From Falciphora oryzae (lineage: Eukaryota; Ascomycota; Sordariomycetes; Magnaporthales; Magnaporthaceae), in assembly GCA_000733355.1 (NCBI GenBank), contig JNVV01000004.1, positions 724,181 to 788,180 of the forward strand: a stretch of DNA of 64,000 nt, written 5' to 3'. Each line of letters opens with the position of its first letter. Positions within the stretch are counted from its first letter, which is position 1. The notes under the pieces are model-generated. The model ran no database searches and was not told where the DNA came from. It saw only the letters and a list, made by a program, of their open reading frames with translations. This document shows, piece after piece, positions 45,707 to 56,256 of this stretch. The position numbers and the translations under genes are program-made.

Positions 45707-45805
45707 CACACACGCGACCCTTCGGTCGTACACACACGCGACCCTTTCGGTCGTACATACACGCGACCCTTTCGGTCGTACACACACGCGACTCCTCCTC
45801 GGTCG
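45707..45805. repeat. 25-bp minisatellite, four units
   Basis: The units of about 25 bp read cacacacgcgacccttcggtcgta and close variants. Each contains an imperfect inverted motif cgacc..ggtcg. Confidence 0.85.
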
Positions 45806-46746
45806 ACCGCATCCTAACGATACGCACGGCGCAAGATTGGCCTGCTTAAGCACGCACGCGCAAGATTGGCTTGACGCCCGCGCCTCTGTTTGTTGCCACG
45901 CGGTGACTATACTGAAGTATAGGTGGCATCGCACGCGCAAGATCTTGTCGCGGCTCTGTTTGCCAACCGTGAAGTGTTACGAATTGCCGTGCACCACGTT
46001 GGCAAGCCGCGCAGCGTACTCGTTCGATGCGCGATAAACACACAAGGAGTACACAGGGTTGGAATCAGGCCCTCCAGCCCCCGAATTTTCTTTCTTTGGC
46101 CGGGCCCAGGGGGGGTTTATTGCGATCCCTCCCGCCACACCCGGCCTCACTCTTTTTCCGGCACTCTGCCGGCCGACAGCTTTCACTACCACCAACAGCA
46201 GCGCTCACAGCGCCCCGGCGTTTATTCGCCCCTTCTTTTGCCGATTGCCCGCTCACCAACAAGGAGCGCCGGAATGCGGCCCGAACTTCGTGTGCCTTGG
46301 GCTTGCCCCTTGGTTTGATTTTGTTAGCCGCCTTGATAGCAACACGTAGCCTAGTGTCAAGCTTAGGTAGCGCTAGCACGTCGTATGCCCCCTGGGAGGC
46401 AGGGACTGGTAGATCCCGACTATAACGACGTTAAATATACTCTCTCTCTCTCTCTCTCTCTGGGGTCAGCGGCGGCGGAAATGGCTCGGTGCTCCAGTAG
46501 CCAGCCCAGCCTCTCCTTTGTCGACCAACCCCCAACGGCGCGGCTATCGGACGCACTTCCGACAGCCGATGACAGTGCTACCTCCCTATTGCAATCGGGC
46601 GGGGTTGCTGTTTCCACCCAGAGTTGGGCTTTGGTTTCTTTGAGATGGCCGTTGGTTTCCTGATAGGGGTATATCGAGGGGGTTTATAGAGGAGGGGTAA
46701 ACGATGATCGCGATTGCCCGCTTTCTGCTTCCCAGCATCGGCCCGA
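45806..46746. other. Gene-free stretch between transposons and the duplicated gene block
   Basis: Balanced composition with many short overlapping frames, none with a recognisable domain. It contains a repeated cgcaagattggc motif near 45830-45870 and a (CT)11 tract at 46440-46461. I see no gene. Confidence 0.5.
46440..46461. repeat. (CT)n microsatellite
   Basis: Eleven perfect CT units. Confidence 0.9.
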
Positions 46747-47916
46747 TATAATAACACCACTCACACCCTGAAACCTGCACGTATCGCCAGTCTGTGGGCT
46801 TCCTCCATGGGTTCAACTAGAGCAACGCATTAACCGTGACATCAGATAAAGGGTCTATATCAGGGAGGGTGGTAGCCAAATGAGGAGAGCTCCCGCTTTC
46901 GTAGAATGCCATGGTTCGGGATGCTACGCAATGGCCACAATCGGCATTGGCGCGTCGCATTCGGCTGGCGTCAACACATGCGCGCCGTTTTCACCGCACT
47001 TTAGTCAAGCCGCTGTAAGCAGATAAACAGAAAGACCTCGAGAGTGCGAGAAGGGCAACCGCGGCTTTATGCATAAAGAGCCCCGATCACCCCGTCCTCT
47101 CGTCGTGTTTGCTGGGAAGCTGTGTTCTCTGCATCATTGTCATCACTCTAGTTACCTAAAGCCTTTCACCAGCTACTGCAACATGCACTTCAACGTCAAC
47201 ACCATCCTCGCCACCCTGGCCATGGCGGCTGTCGTTTCGGCCCAGAGAACCAACTGCAAGACCATGCCCGCTAGTGGCTGCTCCGCCCAGCTTCCTAAGC
47301 GATGCCTGGTTTCAAGTGGTACTGATGTCTGGTGGGTTTGCTGCCCTGGCAGCCAGGCATGCCCTCAGGGTTAATTGCCAAACGCTTCCATCGTAAGTGG
47401 TGTTGCTACCTTTCCAACTTATCCGTCATTTCTTTTTCTAACAATCTTCCTTGTCCTCTTCATTAGTTTTAGCAATGCCCGGCTGGTTCCAATAGTTTTG
47501 GAGGCAAAAGTGTTTTGCAACAACCACCTGGGTGCCTCGGTTGAGCAATATCCTGTTTCTCAACTGCGGCTGAAATGTGCTTTGGGAAGCTCGTCGCGCG
47601 GGCAGCATGGGTGAAAAGAAACAAAGGCGGTGTTGTAGCTACCAGTGTACATATTACATTTTACCCGACAGCACAGCCTCGTGGCTCTGATTTGTCCCAA
47701 ATCTTACATCCCTTGCGTGAGTATGTGTGCCCCGCCTTTATGCATGTCTGTACTCGATCCGACAACGACCCAGCCACATTCGGTGGTTGGGCATATGCAC
47801 GCCGTCGGTCAGGCTATTACCCCGCAACCCCGACATCTCCCCATCTCACGCTTTCTCCATCCCGATGCCATTCCCAGGCCATCTCTGCTCGGCGGCCTTT
47901 TTCCAGAACAACCCTG
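46747..47916. repeat. Tandem duplication, unit 1
   Basis: The unit begins ataataacaccactcac and ends ccagaacaaccctgt. Unit 2 directly follows with matching order: 5' region, secreted protein gene, and a 3' region with cctcgtggctctgat and catctctgctcggc. It carries the first small secreted protein gene. Confidence 0.85.
47183..47374 (+). CDS. Small secreted cysteine-rich protein 1 (63 aa)
   Basis: The protein starts MHFNVNTILATLAMAAVVSAQ, a clear signal peptide with probable cleavage after the A or Q near residue 20. The mature part of about 43 residues holds six cysteines in the order C, C, C, CC, C and ends CPGSQACPQG. I recognise no family. Size, secretion signal and paired cysteines fit the loose class of effector-like or antimicrobial-type small secreted proteins, which is an inference. 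The sequence around the ATG (gcaacATGC) is acceptable. No intron is needed. A near-identical paralogue lies 1.19 kb downstream in a tandem duplication. Confidence 0.75.
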   Translation: MHFNVNTILATLAMAAVVSAQRTNCKTMPASGCSAQLPKRCLVSSGTDVWWVCCPGSQACPQG

Positions 47917-49086
47917 TATAATAACACCACTCACAGCCTGAAACCTGCACATATCGCCAGTTTGTGGATTTCGTTCCGTGGATTTAATTAAAGCAACGCA
48001 TTAACTGTAACATTAAAAAAGTGGTTTATTTTAGGGAAGGTGGTAGCCAAATGAGGAGGTCTCCCGCTTTCGTAAAATGCTATAGTTTAAAATGCTACCT
48101 ATTAGTTACAATCGGTATTGGCGCGTTGCATTCGCTTAATATCGACACATATGTGCCGTTCACCGCGACTTTTAGTCAAACCCGACTCAGCAGGCAGAAA
48201 GGCCTGGAGAATGTGAGAAGGGCAACCATAGCTTTGTGCATAAAGATCCCAGATCACCCCGCTCTTCCGTTGTGTTTTTGAAAGTTGATTTCTCTGCATC
48301 ATATTTGTTGCTTTACCTCCTCCGAAACCTTTACCACTTCGGCTTTTATCAACTACTACCAACGCACCGCAAACATGCACTTCAACTTCAACACCATCAT
48401 CACCACCCTGGCCATGGCCGCTCTCGTTTCGGCCCAGGCGCCGCAGTGCATACCTCAGGGCTCCGGTACCTGCTCCGGCGCGCTTTCCAAACGGTGCCTA
48501 TATGCCAGCGGAACCAACGTTTTTTGGATCTGCTGCCCTACCGGCTCGAGGTGCCCTCAGGGCTAAATGCTAAGTGCTTCCATGGTGAGTGGTGTTACTG
48601 CCCCTCCAACTTGTTTGAAATTTCTTGCTAATAATTCTTCTTCTCGTTGTGACTCGGCAGCAATGCTCGGCCGGTTTGAAAAGCTTTTTGCCGCAAGAGA
48701 GCTCCCACAACAGCTACGGCATCCTGTTTCTCAATGCCGCAGCTGGGGTGCGCCTGCCTCGGGGGAGCACCAATTGAAGGAAACACGGAAGGAAACAAAG
48801 GCGGTGTTGTAGCCATGTACATATGACGTTTTACCGCAATTAGTGCACCGCCTCGTGGCTCTGATCCGTTCCAAATCTTACATCGCTTATATAATGTATG
48901 CGCCCCGCCTTCGTATTCGATCTGACACGGCCCAGCCACTTTCGATTGTTGGGCATATGCACGTCGTGGGTCTGGCAGGCTATTACCCCGCAACGCTGAA
49001 GTCTCCCCATCTCACGCTTTTCTCCTGGATCCCGAAACCATTTCCAGGCCATCTCTGCTCGGCAGCCCCTTTCCAGGACAACCCAG
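47917..49086. repeat. Tandem duplication, unit 2
   Basis: Matches unit 1 throughout. Its 5' region (about 47950-48240) differs from unit 1 mainly by G-to-A and C-to-T changes (for example gtagaatgccatggttcggg against gtaaaatgctatagtttaaa), consistent with mild RIP. The coding part stays open. Confidence 0.85.
48375..48566 (+). CDS. Small secreted cysteine-rich protein 2 (63 aa)
   Basis: Paralogue of the gene at 47183 with the same length, signal peptide type (MHFNFNTIITTLAMAALVSAQ) and six-cysteine pattern, ending CPTGSRCPQG. The mature parts differ at many positions between the cysteines (for example QCIPQGSGTCSGALSKRC here against NCKTMPASGCSAQLPKRC in copy 1), while the signal peptide, the cysteines and the KRC, VxWxCC-type core are kept. 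This suggests a selected scaffold. Function is unknown. The promoter-side region shows RIP-like transitions but the CDS is intact. Confidence 0.75.
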   Translation: MHFNFNTIITTLAMAALVSAQAPQCIPQGSGTCSGALSKRCLYASGTNVFWICCPTGSRCPQG

Positions 49087-49117
49087 TTCACTTGGCACTC
49101 TGTGTAGCTAGCACAGG

Positions 49118-50427
49118 ATGGAGGTCGTCGGTGGCATAGCAAGTATCATCGGGATCGGCCAGGCACTCGCCGCCACCCCTAAAGTCATAGCCGCGATACG
49201 ATCCGTGGCGGGGATGAAAAACGAGCTGTCTATACTTCTCAAGGAGGTGAGGAGACTCATTAGCTCCTCAGTGCAGTCTCTGGCGCCTGTGGTTTTTGAG
49301 CCAAAGCTTGACGATACTGAACTCTTTAGGTCGAGAGCCTAAGAGCAACTTGCCAACAAATCCAGGAGGTTATACGTTTGTTTTCAAAGCATCTCCCAGA
49401 CGAGGCAGTTGCTATGCTCCAGGCGGCAGAACAGGACCTCAAGGACACCGTCTTGGGGCTAGAGAATTTCAGTGACAAATGTGCGGCCTCTAGCCGCTCA
49501 CAACAGAGCGACACGGCCAGCGCCAAGCCCAAGGCTCTGCGATGGCTCTGGATGCGCCCACAATGACCCCAACTATCCAGCCGGACCAGGAACACTAGAG
49601 ACAACTTGCAGACTGTGCTGCAGCTGGCCCATTCTCACTTCCTTCACCGGTGAGGCCCCCTTGCCAGTCCTCGTCTAAAACTTGCGAATTCGTGATATGA
49701 CTCTGATGAGCGCGTCTTTGAATCAACAATCAGAATGCTCAACGAAGGGCTGCACAACGCTATTACCTTGGCTGCTATGAGCCTTGCAACACCTCTTGGC
49801 AGAGCGCCAGCTGCCGGGGGTGAGCTGGAGGCGGACTCCAAAGCGTCGTCACCGTCCCTTGAGCTTGAGAAAAGCGCAGAATTGAAACTATCGGCGGAAT
49901 CCAGCATTCCAGATATTAACGACAGAGTCGTCTCAACATCCCTCGCGCATAGCGTCGCCGCTCGTGGCGACCAACTTCAAGTCACACCTGTTGGTACTTG
50001 CTCCTCTGACTGCCAATGCAGGTGCCACCGCAGTGGAAGTCGGGCGAGTGTTTGGGGAATTTCTGGGCTCAAGAAAAGTCTGGGGACTCTGCGGGTGTCG
50101 CACACGTCCCGGGCTGTTAAATGCGACATCCCCAGCTGCGTGCGGGAGGGGGTTTCGTCTCCGCTGGAAGTGCAGTACCTTTTCCCGACCTGGCTCTATA
50201 CAGGTACATTGTCAATCAGTGCATCTACCTCCAGCCTGACGGGGCTGGGCTCGACGATTCAGTTCACTCACGGGAGAGTCCTCCCATGGCGCTCCTGGGC
50301 ACGTTATAACGCAGCGACGGGCAGTCCAGAGCACTTCCAGCGAAGGTGCAAGAAGGGAGAGGTCTACTACCCTTCGGACTCATTCGAGGGAAAGGAAAGC
50401 ATAATGGAGGCAAGAGACCAATCATAA
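49118..50427 (+). pseudogene. N-terminal part of an ankyrin-type fungal protein, with premature stops
   Basis: MEVVGGIASIIGIGQALAAT is the helical N-terminal domain common to fungal NACHT/ankyrin proteins. Likely introns are 49247-49329 (GTGAGG..tactgaactctttAG) and 49650-49733 (GTGAGG..CAG). Joining them keeps one register through VESLRATCQQIQEVIRLFS to MLNEGLHNAITLAAM and a CSSDCQCRCH segment. A TGA at 49564-49566 and a TAA at 50425-50427 interrupt that register. The later part (residues after CQCRCH, ending YYPSDSFEGKESIME) resembles the middle domain of this protein class. Either two nonsense changes killed the gene or I have missed an intron. Confidence 0.6.
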
Positions 50428-50648
50428 ACCCGGAACAGATCACGCCGTTTGAAAACTAACTCCTCATTCGAAAACACCAGATCGCAGTACGCCGTCATAA
50501 TATCGCCGTCGTCGAGTTCCTTCCGGAATACTGGGCCCCTATCCTCAAACACACCGGACTCAGCAAGTCGGTTTAAAGAATGCTTTGGAGTCCGACTTGT
50601 GACTGAAGATCACATCTATTTGAGACCAAGCACTGACACCGATTTCAA

Positions 50649-52034
50649 ATGACCAGACAAACAACGTTTTTAGCGGCGCAATCGCTCGAGTTTTTGGATC
50701 CTGCAGTGGCAGCAAAAGAATCTCTACCTTACGAAGGGTCTCCAGACTCGAGTTTGTTTGCAACGACACCGGAAATTTACGCGGCTGTGAGGAACAGAAA
50801 CCACAAGCTCCTTCAAACACTGCTCGATCAAGACCCATCTATCAAGGAGAGCACCGACGCTCATGGCCGCACCGCTCTCCATATAGCAGCCGAAATGAGC
50901 AACCCCGAAGCCATTCGTACGCTGCTGAAAGCGGGAGCCGACCCGAACTCCAGGGGGAGCGTTTTTGATGTGACGCCGCTGCATGTCGCCCTTGAACGGG
51001 GCAATTTTGACTGTGCCAGAAAGCTCCTCAACACCGGCGCAGGGGGCACTATCCGTCCCGCAACACTACCCGACGATGCACTTTTCTTCACTCTCGTCAG
51101 CGAGAGCAGGCGGAGCCAAACGTCTTTAGTGGATATCTCAAGGCAGCTCCTGCTCCGAAAGCCTTCGCTGGCCCACCACCGGGACGACCTGGAACAGACC
51201 GTGCTCTACCGCTACGCAGAGGCACGCTGGAAAGACGAGCAGGTCCCGGCGCAGGTGGTCCGGCTGCTGCTGGAAGCCGGGGCGGACGTCGAGGCGAAAA
51301 CTGATCTGGGCGACGTCCCCCTCTTGCCGGCGCTGTGGTTTGGGAACCTCGGCATAGCGTCCGTCCTGATCGAGGCCGGCGCCAGGATCGAAAATATCGG
51401 CAGGCCCAAAAGGCGGCAAAACCCCCTCCACGACGCCGCATCGAGATGGACCGCCGAGACCATACAGTTCTTCAGGGACCAGACCGGCGACGCCATCGAC
51501 CTGGACGTCGAGCAGCTCGACGTGTTTGGCCAACGTCCCTGGGACTGCCTCGTCTCGGCACTCGTATCGGATCCCGTGAGTCAGAGGCAAATGCGCAAGC
51601 TGGACCGGGCGAATGTTGCCGCATTTATCGACCTGTTCACCGTCTGCCGCGACAGGGCTATCCGGCACGATATCGCCGTGCTCACCGACGTCTTCTGGGC
51701 GCTGCAGTGCAGGCAGGCAGACCAAGCCCGTGCCTTTGTCCAGCCGCTGGCAGCTCTGAAGGAGTCTCAGAATCGAGACGTCGAGGTCCAGACATTCCAT
51801 GCGATCGAGGTGCAAATCAGGGAAGGCATGTGGGAGGCAGCGCAGGAGTCTGTTGAGGAGAGAATCGCAGTGCTGAGGGAGGAAATGGATGCGTCACCGT
51901 GGGAGCGGACAACTCCTTACGACATGTGGTTCTATCGGAAGTACACCAAGGAGGAGCTGATCGCGCTGAGAGGCGGGATAGAGCTGGAGTGGGATGATGC
52001 TTGTTTCGCAAGGGTACAGGAGTCATCTGTTTGA
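50649..52034 (+). CDS. Ankyrin-repeat domain protein (C-terminal exon of the same locus)
   Basis: A 461-residue frame with ankyrin repeats: GRTALHIAAEMSNPEAIRTLLKAGADPN (residues 73-100, split here at KAGADPN), DVTPLHVALERGNFDCARKLL (107-127) and VVRLLLEAGADVEAK followed by VLIEAGARIEN (203-249). The rest is helical and acidic without a known domain. The frame begins one register away from the upstream exons, with a TGA shortly before the ATG. It may therefore be the last exon of the gene starting at 49118 after an unrecognised intron, or a shortened gene. Ankyrin repeats bind proteins; no partner can be named. Confidence 0.65.
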   Translation: MTRQTTFLAAQSLEFLDPAVAAKESLPYEGSPDSSLFATTPEIYAAVRNRNHKLLQTLLDQDPSIKESTDAHGRTALHIAAEMSNPEAIRTLLKAGADPNSRGSVFDVTPLHVALERGNFDCARKLLNTGAGGTIRPATLPDDALFFTLVSESRRSQTSLVDISRQLLLRKPSLAHHRDDLEQTVLYRYAEARWKDEQVPAQVVRLLLEAGADVEAKTDLGDVPLLPALWFGNLGIASVLIEAGARIENIGRPKRRQNPLHDAASRWTAETIQFFRDQTGDAIDLDVEQLDVFGQRPWDCLVSALVSDPVSQRQMRKLDRANVAAFIDLFTVCRDRAIRHDIAVLTDVFWALQCRQADQARAFVQPLAALKESQNRDVEVQTFHAIEVQIREGMWEAAQESVEERIAVLREEMDASPWERTTPYDMWFYRKYTKEELIALRGGIELEWDDACFARVQESSV

Positions 52035-52037
52035 AGA

Positions 52038-54280
52038 CTCGCAAACAAGAGACGAGAGGTGCATCTAGAGGACGCCGGAGGGTGATCGGGGATAATAACC
52101 AATGGTCCTAAGCGGTGCTACGTTCTGCGCTGGCGCCTGCCCGAGTGCACCAGCGACGATGTGCATTGATGCACGCATGATAATCTGGATGCAATCTGCT
52201 TTTAGGGCGGCTTCACGCGATGCCCAGATGGTAGCTTCTGGTCACTTCCATAACAAGATAGAAAGGGAGAACCGATCGCAGCCGGGCATGCTCGTGTACT
52301 GAACCCAAGACATACAGCATCGCCTCTACGCATACACTCGCGAGATGCGCGGGGCAGCGGAGAGTCGAGCATGTACGTGTGAGTTGTCCAGGGTCTTGGC
52401 GACGGCGACAATTACCCCCCTCACAGCACCACAACCCCATCACGGGCGGGGCCAAGACGCTCCAAGGCAAGGCGAGCGGGGTCTCGGTGCGTGGTACACA
52501 TGGATCGAGATGGAGAACAATGAAGCTTGTGCGCCGTGATATGCAGCTCTGGACAGCCACGAGTGGCCAACATTCCTCAGAGGTGGGCGGCTCGGGCGAG
52601 CATTTCTTGGTCCCCTTCAACTGAAGAAAAAGGGGCAAGCTCTTCCGCCGGGGTGGATGACGAAACTCGTTTGCTAGTGCAACGGCGGCAATAACAAGCC
52701 CATCGAATCCCTTGGAAACGCGTCGTCGCCAAGGTAAGCAAGCGATGCGCGCCAAGAGCCTTGGAAGGGTCACGGGTGATCCGCCACCTTGGGGATTGCT
52801 GTGGCTATTCGCAGCTCGGGAACGTGAAATGATGATTGACGGGAGGTGGTGGGAGGGTAACAAGAGCGAGCAAACCTCAACCTCGGGCGTCTCGCCCGAT
52901 GGCAGGTGGAGCCCCCGCGTCGACCCGCCGTGGCTCGTTCCACCGAAGCCGCCCAAGACCGGATCCCCGAATGGCCCCTCCCAGGCCACGTTTGGGGTTT
53001 TGGCTGGCGGCGGGAGAGGCTGGAAACGGGGCGTGAGTTGGCCTGGATGGGTGGGGGGAGGTGAGGGGGGCTTGTACTGGGTGGACGGAGAGACGGGGAG
53101 CTCATGTTTGGGGCCCTTGGGAGGCAGCCAGTCGGGAGAGATTGAGGCTCGTGAAAGGGCGAGAAGGGGAGGGATGGATGGATTACGCGGCCTGCATGAC
53201 GGGCCGCCAGTCAATAAGATTCAGGTTTGGTCTCATCCTTCCAAGCACCTTCCCACGGGCGGGCGGCTGCGTCTGTTTTTGGTGCTCTGCCGCTGGGCTG
53301 CCTGCGTAGTAAAGCGGCGTGAATCGTGTCAAGTGGAGGAGCTCGTGGGACTGCGTCCGGAGGTCCCCCGATTAAAAGCCGCAATTCAGGGGCTTCGCTT
53401 TCCTAAAAGGGCAAAACAGCTACCCCACCTTGCTTTGGCGGGGAGAGCTCACACCTCGTCCCTAGCGGGCTCCAACGCCGACCCGAGCCATTGAGGACGA
53501 GGAGTGGCCGTTTGTTTGGACTCGCTCCGTCTGGCCCGCGGCGACTAATTCACCATGGAATGGGAAACCCTGCTAGATCACCGAGAGCTGTGCTCCCATC
53601 AGCCCGCCTGGAACGGCTGGGAGTAAACATTGTATTCCCCGAATAGAACACGGGTCCTCTCGGAATAACGTGAGCATTTGATCCAGGGGTTTGCTTGCAA
53701 TGGAAGGCAACACTTGCGTTACGCGAGAGCTGAGAGCTACTAAGCACATTGATAGCCCCAAGCCTGGTTTGGCGCTAATACCATTGGGGCGGGAATGGTC
53801 AGGCGTGCAAGTGGCCAGATCAACTACAGGCTTCGCTACGGCCTGTCTCGTCTACTCCATGTTCGTCACTTCTGCGCTTCCGTGGCTTTCACTGCAACAA
53901 GCAGGGAGACTGGTGTCCATGGTACCTTCCTCCCAAGTGCTGCTGGCACAGCGGCGTACGTACACGCTACCGTGGCTACGTACTGCACGCGCGGCTTGGC
54001 GCGGATCATGGCACAGCAGCCCCATCTGAGCGGGCCCCATCTTCAGGCGAGACAAACATGCCCGGCGCTTGGGGCTGGGACCTGGTACCTCGTCCAACCT
54101 CCCAGATGCTCGAACGAGAGAGCGCCTGTCATCCGTACCTTCCCCAAACGTGCGTGGTTGTTGTCCATCTTGTGTCATACCCCTCCCAGGTCGGAGGCCT
54201 GCGGGAGAGCCGAGTGGGGTCCCCCAGCGTCAGTTGTATCAGGCGTGAGGCATGTATGGGAGAGTGAATGGCCCGTTCGT
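52038..54280. other. Long gene-free interval
   Basis: About 2.2 kb with balanced composition. A 333-residue minus-strand frame (53214-52213) and a 260-residue plus-strand frame (52712-53494) overlap each other. Both are low-complexity, proline/glycine/arginine-rich and show no domain, signal peptide or intron signals, so I treat them as chance frames. The stretch probably holds the promoter of the gene at 54591. Confidence 0.5.
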
Positions 54281-54282
54281 GA

Positions 54283-54293
54283 TATATATAAAG
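54283..54293 (+). promoter_or_regulatory. Likely TATA element of the cyanovirin-N homology gene
   Basis: tatatataaag lies about 300 bp before the ATG. It is followed by a CT-rich leader and a probable 5' UTR intron (54393-54542, GTAAGT..CACAG), which would place the transcription start near 54315. Confidence 0.45.
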
Positions 54294-54590
54294 AGGGAGT
54301 CTGCCCACACCGTCGACCTCCCCACCTGTCCTGCCAACAAACCATCTTGCCTACTACTTCCAGACCCAACGCTCCATCACCAACTCCAACCCGTAAGTTG
54401 TGCCATCGACACTCTGCCCATTGATATCCCACACCCAGTCCTACACGCCAGACCTGTCTCCTTCGATACTTGCACTCCCTGCCAACGACATACATAGCTC
54501 GACTCCCCCGCTTCTCATCCCACAACCTTGTTCACCGCACAGGCAGACTGACAAGACAACAAAAAGAACCACAACCACATCAACGACAAA

Positions 54591-55112
54591 ATGTCTTTCC
54601 ACAGCTCCGCCGCCGGCGGCATCCGCGTCGAGGACCGCTCGATCCTCAAGGCCACGCTCTACGACTCCGACGGCCAGGAGGTTAACTGCGAGATGGACCT
54701 GAACGGCTGCATCGGCAACGATAACGGCCACTTCCAGTGGGGCGGCGTCAGTACGTGAAATCCCTCAAGAAACAAGATACTACCTTCATCTCTGCCGTCC
54801 TTGGTCCACTCTGGCACGGTACTGACCACAAACCCCGCAGACTTCGCCTACACTGCCCACCCCGACGAGCCCATCACCTGCAGCCTCGAGGGTGGCGACC
54901 AGGTCCCCGTCCTCCGCGCCTGCCTCCAGGACGTCGATGGCAACTACCACTGGCGCGACATCAACCTCGGCGAGCGCATCGGCAACAACGGCGGCGAGCT
55001 CTGCTTCAGTAAGTGCCCGCTGCTTGGGTCTCCTGTCCATTGGCACATCAAACATGCCCTCATACACAAATAACCCGGCGCTGACAATTTCACTTCTTTC
55101 CACCCAGACTAA
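54591..55112 (+). CDS. Cyanovirin-N homology (CVNH) domain protein
   Basis: Three exons (54591-54750, 54841-55008, 55108-55112) joined at GTACGT..CGCAG and GTAAGT..CCCAG give 110 residues: start MSFHSSAAGGIRVED, then LKATLYDSDGQEVNC, ANELD-like MDLNGCIGNDNGHFQWGG, and end RIGNNGGELCFN. The repeated 'C..L...I.N..G.F.W/L.F' pattern in two tandem halves is the hallmark of CVNH lectins. These fungal proteins are usually cytosolic and bind mannose-type sugars; their role is often unclear. The last exon holds only the end of an asparagine codon and the stop. No signal peptide is present. Confidence 0.88.
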
Positions 55113-56256
55113 ACCTGTCGCAACGCCGCGCTCGATCTCTTTCTTTTGGAGTCGGACGGGAGCAAGCACGGGTGCGAGGCCGTACTCTGAGATGGGACTG
55201 CGCACGACTCGATGTCACCAGTCATCAGCGCTTAGAGTTTCGAGCCACACACTTCCTCTGCCGTCCTTTAGTTTTTTTGGGCGATTTCTCTCAAGTTCCT
55301 CAAGATGGGATCCGAGGTAGATGCAATTGACACATGATCAAAACCAACCAGAGGCCGCCGCGCTACTGCAAAACATGACTGGGAGCCTGCTGTGATTCGA
55401 TCGTGCCTGTGGACGTGAGCTTCCAACCTTTCCCTAGAGTTTGTGTGGCTGCATTCCGGATTGGCTGCGCTAGCTCTCGGGTTATGGGAGCACGCCGGCG
55501 GGAATCGAGCGGGAAGCGGGGGGGCGTCGGATATGACGTCGAGGGGCTTCACGCTCGACCTCTCGACACCGCCGTTGAAAGGCCAATGGGGTAGACGCCA
55601 CCATGCCAGCCGATTTTGATTTGATGAGGACACGTCAGTCCAGTTCGTTCCACCTTCAATGCATCCAACGAATTGGTCCTAGCAACCAATGGGGCGCGGC
55701 AATGCAATGGATGTGCTTGCCAGAGGCCTGTCCGGGCGGTGTCGGGAGCCGCGGGGGAGCTGGAGGAAAGCATCAATCGTACCAGATGCGAGGTTGCAGC
55801 AGCAGGACCCATCGTGCATAACGCCTGTTTTGGATTGCGCGTTTACCTACCCGGTAGCTATGCTATTTCCGCTGGGTTTCCGTCATTTTCACTGTCTTTT
55901 CTCCCCGTTTTCGCCGGCTTCTCATCTTGCTACCTCACACACACACTCTCTCTCTCTCTCATGCCTCATTTGTTGTTGTTGAAAGGTCGCAGCCAGGACG
56001 GCCAGGGGTTCAGGGGCGGACGATCAGCATGCCAAGGGTTAGGGTATGCCATCCCCTGGCCGGGCACAGACCATCAAGGTGCCTGCGGAGCCATCGGCTT
56101 GGATCACATCGCAGACTTCTCGCGGTGAGGAATCCAGGCAGCAGCTCTCGATCCCCAGCCCGAGACTCTCCCGCTCAATCGTCGTGGCAGCATCTACTGG
56201 AGCTTGTGACCCCGAATATATATTAAAATCGTATACAATCGGCAAAACTCGACAAC
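55113..56256. other. Intergenic region
   Basis: No gene is visible. It contains a (CA)n(CT)n tract at about 55935-55960 and an AT-rich tatatattaaaatcg motif at 56217-56231 close to the next ATG, a possible core promoter. Confidence 0.5.

Noticed and set aside
45308..45849. Two overlapping plus-strand frames of about 170 residues
   Set aside because: They run through the minisatellite and encode repetitive threonine/arginine/histidine-rich sequence; no start context or domain.
52213..53214. 333-residue minus-strand frame
   Set aside because: Proline/serine/arginine-rich with no domain, no signal peptide and no intron signals; it overlaps a similarly long low-complexity frame on the other strand. 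Probably chance openness in GC-rich DNA.
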